This document shows, one piece after another, positions 14,175 through 18,412 of a DNA stretch of 18,412 bases. The translations under genes were made by a program, and so were the position numbers. Position 1 is the first letter of the stretch. Every line of letters starts with the position of its first letter. Where the stretch lies: positions 1-18,412 of the forward strand of contig JAUNQQ010000008.1 of NCBI GenBank assembly GCA_030536095.1, written 5' to 3'. The notes beneath the pieces were generated by a model that made no database searches, was not told where the DNA came from, and saw nothing but the letters and a program-made list of their open reading frames with translations. Source of the stretch: Candidatus Saccharimonadota bacterium (lineage in GTDB: Bacteria > Patescibacteriota > Saccharimonadia > Saccharimonadales > Saccharimonadaceae).

Positions 14175-14213
14175 AAAAATCGGAGGCTAAAATTCAGCCT
14201 CCGATTTTTCTTT
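14175..14213. terminator. bidirectional terminator between the CHAP-like gene and rpsA
   Basis: AAAAATCGGAGGCT (14175-14188) pairs fully with AGCCTCCGATTTTT (14196-14209) over a 7-base loop. A/T runs lie on both sides, and it sits between two convergent genes. Confidence 0.9.
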
Positions 14214-14216
14214 AGT

Positions 14217-15281
14217 TTAGTTCAGGCTCAGGCTAATCTTCCGATTTTCCTTATCAATATCCAAAACCTTAAACTCCTTCCGCTCGTTCATCGTAAAGAC
14301 TTTTTCCGGATCAACATCGCTCCCCTCTCCTAACTCTGAAACATGTACTAATGCTTCCACTGCCGGTGAAATCTGCACAAACGCACCAAAAGGCGTAATT
14401 CTCGTCACAGTTCCTTCAATCTTTGCGCCCTTCTTTAAGTCTTCTACTTCCGACAACCACGGATCCGGCGTCAGCTGCTTCATTGACAGGCTTAGTCGCT
14501 CATTATCAATCGCAATAATCTTCGCCTCAATTTCCTCACCGACCTTTACATAATCCGCTGGATTATTTACCCTCTCCCACGAAATTTCCGAAATATGCAC
14601 CAATCCCTCAACCCCATCTACATTTAGGAAGACTCCAAAGTCAACCACTCCCGTTACACGCCCCTTCACCACGTCATCAACTTTCATCTCCGCAAATCTC
14701 TCCGCCAAGACATCCTTCGTCGCTTCCTTCTCTGAGAAGATTAATTTATTATCTTTTTTAGACGCGTCCAAGATCTTTACTTTAATATTTGTTCCCACCA
14801 ACGCATTCAATCTCTGCAAAATCTCATCTTTATCTGACGATCCAACCCTCGGATAATGATCCGCTGCAAGATGCGAAACCGGCAAAAATCCTCTAATTCC
14901 CTCATAGTCAACCAAAAGTCCACCCCGGTTGGCATCATACGGAGTCACCTCTACAATTTCGCCATCTTCCATCTGCTTTGCAATTTCTTCCCACGCCTTA
15001 TCCTTTACTGCCTTCCTCATAGAAAGCAATACGCACCCATCTTTCATTTCCGTATCAACAATCGACGCTACGACCTCTTGCCCCTCCTCAATATTTCGCG
15101 AATACGATGCTTCCTTTCTCGACACCATCCCCACTCCATTTGCCCCCAAATCAATCAGGATTTCGTGTTTTTTTACCGAAATCACCGTCCCTTTTACTGT
15201 CTCCCCTTCAATTAATTGTTTTACGGAATCCTCACTTGCTAGCAATTCTTCCATTGTCATTTTTTTGGCTTCTGCCATCAT
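14217..15281 (-). CDS. rpsA: ribosomal protein S1-like, four S1 domains
   Basis: 354 residues from ATG-ATG at 15281. An upstream in-frame GTG at 15320 would lie inside the leader hairpin and is less likely, and AAGGA nine bases before 15281 supports the ATG. Four S1 RNA-binding domains are seen at about 26-90, 106-186, 202-268 and 286-354, with typical elements such as G-T-V-x-x-V, VVDFGVFLNVDGVEGLVHIS (213-232) and ITPFGAFVQISPAVEALVHV (295-314), each ending in K-x-x-x-L-S-x. E. coli S1 has six domains; a short four-domain form is usual in many Gram-positives and CPR. It should bind mRNA on the 30S subunit. How S1 works in a genome with many leaderless mRNAs is an interesting point. The leader of about 84 bases contains a hairpin. 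Confidence 0.92.
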   Translation of the reverse strand: MMAEAKKMTMEELLASEDSVKQLIEGETVKGTVISVKKHEILIDLGANGVGMVSRKEASYSRNIEEGQEVVASIVDTEMKDGCVLLSMRKAVKDKAWEEIAKQMEDGEIVEVTPYDANRGGLLVDYEGIRGFLPVSHLAADHYPRVGSSDKDEILQRLNALVGTNIKVKILDASKKDNKLIFSEKEATKDVLAERFAEMKVDDVVKGRVTGVVDFGVFLNVDGVEGLVHISEISWERVNNPADYVKVGEEIEAKIIAIDNERLSLSMKQLTPDPWLSEVEDLKKGAKIEGTVTRITPFGAFVQISPAVEALVHVSELGEGSDVDPEKVFTMNERKEFKVLDIDKENRKISLSLN

Positions 15282-15307
15282 AATTATATATCCTTCCCGA
15301 TTCGGCC

Positions 15308-15354
15308 TACTCAGAGACACAAAACAAAATCGTTATCTTTTACACCTCTGAGTA
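15308..15354 (-). promoter_or_regulatory. hairpin in the rpsA 5' leader
   Basis: TACTCAGAG (15308-15316) and CTCTGAGTA (15346-15354) are an exact 9-bp inverted repeat with a 29-base A/T-rich loop. It lies inside the predicted rpsA leader, between the promoter at 15377-15372 and the AAGGA/ATG. It could be an S1 autoregulatory RNA site. Confidence 0.55.
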
Positions 15355-15371
15355 AGCTGAATCTGTTTCTC

Positions 15372-15400
15372 ATTATACCACAAGTGTGCTAAAATGTTAA
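15372..15400 (-). promoter_or_regulatory. rpsA promoter
   Basis: On the minus strand TTAACA (15400-15395), a 17-base spacer and TATAAT (15377-15372) with TGG before it. Predicted start near 15365. It overlaps the ROK promoter on the other strand. Confidence 0.7.
15387..15395 (+). promoter_or_regulatory. ROK gene promoter, leaderless
   Basis: TGC then TAAAAT (15390-15395), six bases before the ATG at 15402. Its -10 lies only 12 bp from the rpsA -10 on the other strand, so the two promoters likely compete for polymerase. Confidence 0.6.
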
Positions 15401-15401
15401 T

Positions 15402-16217
15402 ATGAATTATTATCTTACTATCGATCTCGGCGCCACCAAAACCCTCGTTGCTCTTTTTGATAAAAACGGCAGAATTATAAAATCCACCCGCTTCCCTTCC
15501 GAACACGACTTTAACTCCTTTTCGAACAAACTTATTACTCACCTCACCCCCCTACAAAAATACCCTATCGCCAACATCACCTTTGCCATCTGTGGCCTCG
15601 TCGAACATGGCTCCCCTACTCTGTTGCGCAATCTCGACTGGAATAATCCCCCCTTATACAACTGTATAAAAATTTTATTCAACTGCCCAGTTTACTTTCT
15701 CAACGACGCTGATGCTGCCACCTATTACGAATCGAAATACTATTCAGGCCACGTCATGTATCTCACTTTTTCTACCGGCCTTGGCGGCGGCCTTGCTATC
15801 GACAAAACCCTCATTACTGAATCTTCCGCCTTTGAACCCGGTGAAACCCTCGTCGAATGGAAAGACAAAACCGTCCGCTGGACTACCATCGCTTCCGCCC
15901 GCGCACTCGGTGAGGCCTACAATTCCCGCGTTTCTAATATCCACAGTCTCCGCACTCTTCACGATCTTTCTCTCCGTCTCACTACCGGCCTCACTCCACT
16001 CATTCTAAAATATCAGCCTGACGTAATCATCTTCGGTGGTGCAGTTGGCTACATCCTAAATCGCTTTCGTCTTCTTCTCGCCTATGACCTCCGTAAATCC
16101 ATCGCTAAATCTAAAGGCATTCCCACTAAAAAGGTCCGCCTTCCACATCTCGCTCGCGCCAAAAAGCCTCTCCGCTCTACTACTTTTGGAGCTTTCCTTT
16201 ATGGACGTGAACACTAA
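15402..16217 (+). CDS. ROK-family sugar kinase-like protein lacking the zinc motif
   Basis: 271 residues. The ASKHA ATP-binding fold is visible: phosphate-1 motif YLTIDLGATKT (4-14), the N-D-A-D-A segment with catalytic Asp102 in YFLNDADAATYYE, the phosphate-2 loop STGLGGGLAI (124-133), and a C-terminal adenosine motif around VIIFGGAVGY. This matches ROK proteins such as glucokinases and N-acetylsugar kinases. The usual C-x-C-G-x-x-G-C-x-E zinc site is gone: the region reads FEPGETLVEWKDKTVRWTTI, and the E-x-G-H histidine is Glu149. It is shorter than typical ROK kinases (about 300), so activity or substrate could differ. There is no DNA-binding domain, so it is not a NagC-type repressor. The following metallopeptidase-like gene overlaps its last 17 bases. 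Confidence 0.82.
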   Translation: MNYYLTIDLGATKTLVALFDKNGRIIKSTRFPSEHDFNSFSNKLITHLTPLQKYPIANITFAICGLVEHGSPTLLRNLDWNNPPLYNCIKILFNCPVYFLNDADAATYYESKYYSGHVMYLTFSTGLGGGLAIDKTLITESSAFEPGETLVEWKDKTVRWTTIASARALGEAYNSRVSNIHSLRTLHDLSLRLTTGLTPLILKYQPDVIIFGGAVGYILNRFRLLLAYDLRKSIAKSKGIPTKKVRLPHLARAKKPLRSTTFGAFLYGREH

Positions 16218-16617
16218 ATTTGTTCAGACCTTACAGAGAGATTTTCCTGATTTCACCTTTAGATCTTCCTCCCGTTTCCGTTTTCATCCCCCCAAGACAA
16301 TCTATTATAATCTAAAAACTCCATCCAATTCCTTTTCTCTCCAGCTCCTCCATGAACTCGGTCATGCCCTCTCTAGCCACAAAGACTACACCGTTGATAT
16401 TGAACGTCTAAAAATGGAGCGCGAAGCCTGGGAAAAAGCTCATATTCTCTGCGATACTTATCACATTCCCTTCGACTCCGACTTCGTCGAAGATGCCCTC
16501 GACACCTATCGCGAGTGGCTCCATAAAAAATCTCTCTGCAAAACTTGCGGTCTTACTCGCGCCCAATCCCCCGACGGAAAATATCACTGCCCCCGCTGTG
16601 AAACTTTCTCACTTTAA
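16201..16617 (+). CDS. ImmA/IrrE-like zinc metallopeptidase with C-terminal zinc ribbon
   Basis: 138 residues from the ATG at 16201, inside the end of the ROK gene in another frame (17-base overlap), indicating translational coupling. The zincin motif is HELGH (51-55) in SLQLLHELGHALSSH, followed 18-20 residues later by K-M-E-R-E-A-W, whose glutamate (Glu73 or Glu75) is the probable third zinc ligand. The C-terminus holds a zinc ribbon: Cys113-x-x-Cys116 and Cys130-x-x-Cys133. HELGH plus E-R-E/Q-A-x-x-x-A is the pattern of the ImmA/IrrE (DUF955) peptidases, which usually cleave repressors or regulators. An HTH partner is not seen nearby. The fold call rests on these motifs. The target is unknown. 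Confidence 0.75.
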   Translation: MDVNTKFVQTLQRDFPDFTFRSSSRFRFHPPKTIYYNLKTPSNSFSLQLLHELGHALSSHKDYTVDIERLKMEREAWEKAHILCDTYHIPFDSDFVEDALDTYREWLHKKSLCKTCGLTRAQSPDGKYHCPRCETFSL

Positions 16618-16626
16618 TTCCCTACT

Positions 16627-16655
16627 AAAATCCCCCTTGAGTGGGGGATTTTCTT
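16627..16655. terminator. bidirectional terminator between the metallopeptidase and KGG genes
   Basis: AAAATCCCCC (16627-16636) pairs with GGGGGATTTT (16643-16652) over a 6-base loop and is followed by T's on the plus strand. It serves two convergent genes. Confidence 0.88.
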
Positions 16656-16858
16656 TACGCTTCTTTTTTCGCCGGTCCTCTCTTTGAAATCCTTCCCCCC
16701 TTTGCCCCAGCTACTCTCGCAAGCGCCCGATTTTTCGCAAATCCCCCAGTATGTCCATTTTGACCACCTTTTCGTCCAATCGTTGAGTAGAAATCTTTTC
16801 CATATCTCGCCTTATTCGACGCAGCAGCCTTCTTCCCCCCAGCTTTTGTTCCAGCCAT
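16655..16858 (-). CDS. KGG-motif general stress protein
   Basis: 67 residues from the ATG at 16858; AAGGA lies about five bases upstream and settles this start over a TTG at 16879. The sequence is very basic and Gly-rich, with repeated K/R-G-G motifs: AGGKKAAASNKARYGKDFYS, IGRKGGQNGHTGGFAKN, and AGAKGGRISKRGP. It matches the KGG stress-induced repeat family (PF10685; E. coli YciG-like). Members are abundant under stress, but their molecular role is uncertain; nucleic-acid binding is suggested by charge. Its promoter is the best sigma70 match in the window, so high expression is expected. Confidence 0.85.
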   Translation of the reverse strand: MAGTKAGGKKAAASNKARYGKDFYSTIGRKGGQNGHTGGFAKNRALARVAGAKGGRISKRGPAKKEA

Positions 16859-16918
16859 AATTATCCTTCTGCCCACCAATTAATTAATATTTCTCCATCC
16901 CAAAAGATGATTGAGTTT

Positions 16919-16947
16919 ATTATATCATACTGCTTTTGTTTTGTCAA
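16919..16947 (-). promoter_or_regulatory. consensus sigma70 promoter of the KGG gene
   Basis: On the minus strand TTGACA (16947-16942), 17 bases, TATAAT (16924-16919), with TGA before the -10. This is a full consensus match. The leader is about 55 bases and includes AAGGA. Confidence 0.88.
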
Positions 16948-16968
16948 CGCTTTTCCTCTGTTCTTTTT

Positions 16969-17065
16969 CCGAACACCCCGCCGAACACATTTTATGTATA
17001 ATACTTTTTTAGTCCGAACACAATTCCCAACTTTTATATTATAATATTTTTATCCACCCCGAACA
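16969..17065 (+). repeat. four CCGAACA direct repeats upstream of the orphan RNA
   Basis: CCGAACA occurs at 16969-16975, 16981-16987, 17014-17020 and 17059-17065, all in the same orientation, with spacings of 12, 33 and 45 bp, in otherwise A/T-rich gene-free DNA between two divergent promoters. The last copy lies about 18 bp upstream of the orphan RNA -35. It may be a regulator-binding array. Confidence 0.55.
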
Positions 17066-17082
17066 TTTTTTTAAAAAAAGTC

Positions 17083-17111
17083 TTGACTTTATTTATACGA
17101 TGATATACAAT
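17083..17111 (+). promoter_or_regulatory. promoter of the orphan small RNA
   Basis: TTGACT (17083-17088), 17-base spacer, TACAAT (17106-17111). Predicted start at 17118-17119. No protein gene follows on this strand. Confidence 0.75.
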
Positions 17112-17117
17112 AATACT

Positions 17118-17203
17118 AGGTTTGAGTAGAATACAAACTGCGAGCTACTCAAAACCATTATATGACCCTCGCCACCGTTCAAAATAAACGGTGGCTTCTT
17201 GTT
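17118..17203 (+). ncRNA. orphan small RNA of about 86 nt
   Basis: A complete small transcription unit: a strong promoter, then a hairpin GGTTTGAGTAG (17119-17129) / CTACTCAAAACC (17145-17156, one bulged A) closing a 15-base loop. A short single-stranded link precedes an intrinsic terminator GCCACCGTT (17171-17179) / AACGGTGGC (17187-17195) with a T-rich tail on the plus side only. The first gene beyond it is convergent. An 18-codon reading frame starting at 17162 (MTLATVQNKRWLLVYGVF) runs through the terminator and has no ribosome binding site, so I do not count it as a gene. I cannot match the RNA to a known family. Confidence 0.65.
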
Positions 17204-17241
17204 TATGGTGTTTTTTAACTAAAAACTAACAAAAATCCCCT

Positions 17242-17769
17242 CTATCTCGTTCCCCGATACCATTCATACATCGCAATTCCCGCCGCAACTCCAACATTCA
17301 CACTTCTAGTCGAACCTAAGCTCTCAATTTCCCGCACGTCATCGCATTCTCTCAATAATTCCCCACTAATCCCCTCCCCTTCGCTTCCAAATACCAATGT
17401 TGTCGCTTGTATAAATTTTTTATCCAAAAGTCCCCCTTTGACTAATTCCGAATTATTCTCAATTGCCACGATTTCCCTTCCTCGCTTTTTTTGGTCATCC
17501 AAAAAGCTCCGAGTATTCGTCCAATATTTTACCGTTAGATATTTATCCGTACACATTGCTCCGCGCCGATTGTATTTTCTTCGCCCAATAATATGCACCG
17601 CCCGCGCATTAAAATTGTTTGCCGATCGCACAATCGTTCCCACATTAAAATCATGCGAAACATTCTCAATCGCCACCTCTAATTCTTCTCTCCTTCTTTC
17701 TAATTCAGAAAAAACCTCCTCATTACTCTTCCCCTTTAATTCATCCACCAAATTTCGTGTATCTTCCAT
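17242..17769 (-). CDS. SpoU/TrmH-family RNA 2'-O-methyltransferase
   Basis: 175 residues with the three SpoU motifs of the trefoil-knot SPOUT fold: motif 1 FNVGTIVRSANNF (41-53), with the catalytic-type Asn/Arg; motif 2 LVFGSEGEGIS (126-136); and motif 3 SVNVGVAAGIAMYEW (156-170). These enzymes move a methyl group from S-adenosylmethionine to a ribose 2'-OH in tRNA or rRNA. The target cannot be told from sequence. The short N-terminus suggests a single-domain enzyme without the L30e-like RNA-binding domain of rRNA methylases, more like TrmH/TrmL. Its ATG overlaps the TAA of the upstream small membrane protein by one base, so the two are coupled. Confidence 0.92.
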   Translation of the reverse strand: MEDTRNLVDELKGKSNEEVFSELERRREELEVAIENVSHDFNVGTIVRSANNFNARAVHIIGRRKYNRRGAMCTDKYLTVKYWTNTRSFLDDQKKRGREIVAIENNSELVKGGLLDKKFIQATTLVFGSEGEGISGELLRECDDVREIESLGSTRSVNVGVAAGIAMYEWYRGTR

Positions 17770-17999
17770 TATCTTTTAAATATCATATTCACAAACCATC
17801 CGAGTAAAACCGAATGTAAATTCGACATAATCAAAAATCCCAAAATCATTATCATCAGCCCCCAAAACTTTGTCCGCGAATACGTCACTCCCGATAATAA
17901 ATTATCCGCTACTTTCTGATAAAAAAGTACCATCACCCCACCTGCAACAAAAATCAACAATCCCACAAAAAACGAGCCAATATCAAATTTCCATTCCAT
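17769..17999 (-). CDS. small membrane protein with two transmembrane helices
   Basis: 76 residues with two hydrophobic segments, about 9-27 (FFVGLLIFVAGGVMVLFYQ) and 46-66 (WGLMIMILGFLIMSNLHSVL), separated by a short polar loop and ending in a basic tail. I do not recognise a family. It is first in a two-gene unit with the SpoU methyltransferase (one-base overlap at TAATG). A TATAAT box exactly six bases upstream of the ATG indicates a leaderless mRNA and supports the start. Hydrophobicity and the tight coupling argue that it is a real gene. Confidence 0.75.
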   Translation of the reverse strand: MEWKFDIGSFFVGLLIFVAGGVMVLFYQKVADNLLSGVTYSRTKFWGLMIMILGFLIMSNLHSVLLGWFVNMIFKR

Positions 18000-18005
18000 A
18001 ATTCC

Positions 18006-18011
18006 ATTATA
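18006..18011 (-). promoter_or_regulatory. -10 box of the small membrane protein, leaderless
   Basis: TATAAT on the minus strand (18011-18006), then six bases to the ATG at 17999. Diverges from the tRNA-Ile promoter. Confidence 0.6.
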
Positions 18012-18014
18012 CTC

Positions 18015-18042
18015 TTGATTTTTTAAAATAAAAGAGTAAAAT
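18015..18042 (+). promoter_or_regulatory. tRNA-Ile promoter
   Basis: TTGATT (18015-18020), 16-base spacer, TAAAAT (18037-18042). Predicted start is a few bases before the tRNA at 18053. Confidence 0.55.
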
Positions 18043-18052
18043 AAAGGTATGT

Positions 18053-18129
18053 GGGGATATAGCTCAGCTGGTTAGAGCGCGATACTGATAATGTCGAGGT
18101 CTGTGGTTCGAGCCCACATATCCCCACCA
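18053..18129 (+). tRNA. tRNA-Ile(GAT)
   Basis: Acceptor GGGGATA pairs with TATCCCC (18119-18125), then discriminator A and encoded CCA. The D stem is GCTC/GAGC, the anticodon stem CGATA/TGTCG with loop CTGATAA gives GAT, and the T arm is CTGTG/CCCAC-like around TTCGAGC. It is 77 nt long. Confidence 0.95.
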
Positions 18130-18191
18130 TCCTACATTTACATTTATTGAATATTTCTTTTAAAGTGAAGCTATTTTTACTTTAAGTCCCT

Positions 18192-18228
18192 ACTCACGAT
18201 AAAAGAGTTTTACTCTTTTATCGTGAGT
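18192..18228. repeat. 17-bp perfect palindrome in the tRNA-Ile/tRNA-Ala spacer
   Basis: ACTCACGATAAAAGAGT (18192-18208), TTT loop, then its exact reverse complement (18212-18228). No T run follows on the plus strand beyond TTATATT. Confidence 0.7.
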
Positions 18229-18239
18229 GATTATATTCC

Positions 18240-18277
18240 TTTTGAGAAAATCAGGACATGTGCCTGTTCTCTCAAAA
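18240..18277. repeat. imperfect palindrome in the tRNA spacer
   Basis: TTTTGAGA (18240-18247) pairs with TCTCAAAA (18270-18277), and CAGG (18252-18255) with CCTG (18263-18266), with a mismatch and a bulge between. The apical loop is ACATGTG. Confidence 0.55.
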
Positions 18278-18279
18278 AT

Positions 18280-18331
18280 ACCCTTTCTCTTTTCGTTGGG
18301 GCTTTTCTCTTTAAAAAGAGAAAAGCCCCAA
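18280..18331. repeat. palindromic repeat, copy B (GGGGCTTTTCTCTT core)
   Basis: TTGGGGCTTTTCTCTTT (18296-18312) and its exact reverse complement (18315-18331) form a near-continuous stem, preceded by the T/C-rich linker CCCTTTCTCTTTTCG. It is related to copy A at 4101-4155. An A-T pair in copy A is a G-C pair here, changed on both arms. Confidence 0.72.
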
Positions 18332-18335
18332 GTTC

Positions 18336-18412
18336 GGGGTAATAGCTCAGTTGATTAGAGCGCTGCCTTTGCAAGGCAGAGGTCCAGGGTTTGAGTCCCT
18401 GTTACTCCACCA
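18336..18412 (+). tRNA. tRNA-Ala(TGC)
   Basis: Acceptor GGGGTAA pairs with TTACTCC (18402-18408, one G-T), then A and CCA, ending at the last base of the window. The anticodon stem CTGCC/GGCAG with loop TTTGCAA gives TGC. The D stem is GCTC/GAGC, and the T arm is CAGGG/CCCTG around TTTGAGT. It is 77 nt long. Confidence 0.96.

Noticed and set aside
15282..15320. Upstream GTG start for rpsA adding 13 residues
   Set aside because: It would lie within the leader hairpin and has no ribosome binding site. AAGGA precedes the ATG-ATG at 15281.
16084..16200. Longer upstream start for the HELGH protein
   Set aside because: It would overlap the ROK gene by more than 130 bases and the added residues look like out-of-frame ROK sequence. 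The ATG at 16201 begins the coherent domain.
16969..17065. CGAAC heptamers as LexA/SOS boxes
   Set aside because: A Gram-positive SOS box needs an inverted CGAAC...GTTCG dyad. All copies here point the same way with no matching half-site.
17040..17070. Replication origin signal: TTATCCACC at 17050-17058 resembles a DnaA box beside A/T-rich DNA
   Set aside because: There is only one near match, no cluster of boxes and no dnaA or dnaN nearby, and the strand bias does not change sign here.
17162..17218. 18-codon reading frame inside the orphan RNA
   Set aside because: It has no ribosome binding site, no leaderless promoter at the right distance, and it reads through the intrinsic terminator hairpin.
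18192..18331. CRISPR array
   Set aside because: The palindromes differ from each other and there is no regular repeat-spacer spacing.

Overview
The window looks like a chromosomal segment of an ultra-small Patescibacteria (CPR) bacterium, most plausibly Saccharibacteria-like. This assignment is an inference from very compact genes, a miniature SufD, a short four-domain S1 protein, KGG-motif and small secreted proteins, and many promoters whose predicted start point is the start codon itself. UGA is a true stop (for example at 895-897 and at the sufB/sufD overlap), so this is code 11 and not the UGA=Gly code of Gracilibacteria/Absconditabacteria.

Layout. 1-897: start of infB (minus) diverging from a PF06541 membrane protein (plus). 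969-1216: tRNA-Asn with its terminator, a tandem degenerate tRNA-Asn copy with its own terminator, and a 9-bp third fragment. 1228-3366 (minus): a two-gene restriction/modification-like cassette of an EcoRI-family adenine methyltransferase and a DUF262-HNH nuclease. It differs from its surroundings in base skew and in having Shine-Dalgarno-led starts. 3434-4033: a formate/nitrite-type channel. 4099-8329 (minus): a sufCBDSU Fe-S assembly operon with a miniature SufD and palindromes at the sufU 3' end. 8357-8484: a long inverted-repeat element that supplies the stop codon of the next gene. 8468-11686: a large secreted, membrane-anchored protein with about eight 72-residue repeats. 11932-12582 and 12670-14163: divergent surface proteins, the second with a degenerate-looking CHAP domain. 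14217-15281: rpsA with a leader hairpin, diverging from a ROK-family protein overlapped by an ImmA/IrrE-like HELGH protein. 16655-16858: a KGG stress protein with a consensus sigma70 promoter. 17106-17203: an orphan small RNA unit (promoter, hairpin, terminator, no convincing gene). 17242-17999: a SpoU methyltransferase and a small membrane protein. 18053-18412: tRNA-Ile(GAT) and tRNA-Ala(TGC), separated by a spacer packed with palindromes.

How it fits together. The host part is housekeeping: translation (infB, rpsA, tRNAs, SpoU), Fe-S assembly, and cell-surface proteins. The + strand is C/T-rich along nearly the whole window whichever way genes point, which suggests it is the lagging-strand template side. 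The cassette at tRNA-Asn departs from this pattern and looks acquired. The most unusual material is the tandem tRNA-Asn relics at the cassette edge, the palindromic elements that overlap gene 3' ends, the orphan small RNA, and the regular TATAAT-6nt-ATG leaderless starts.
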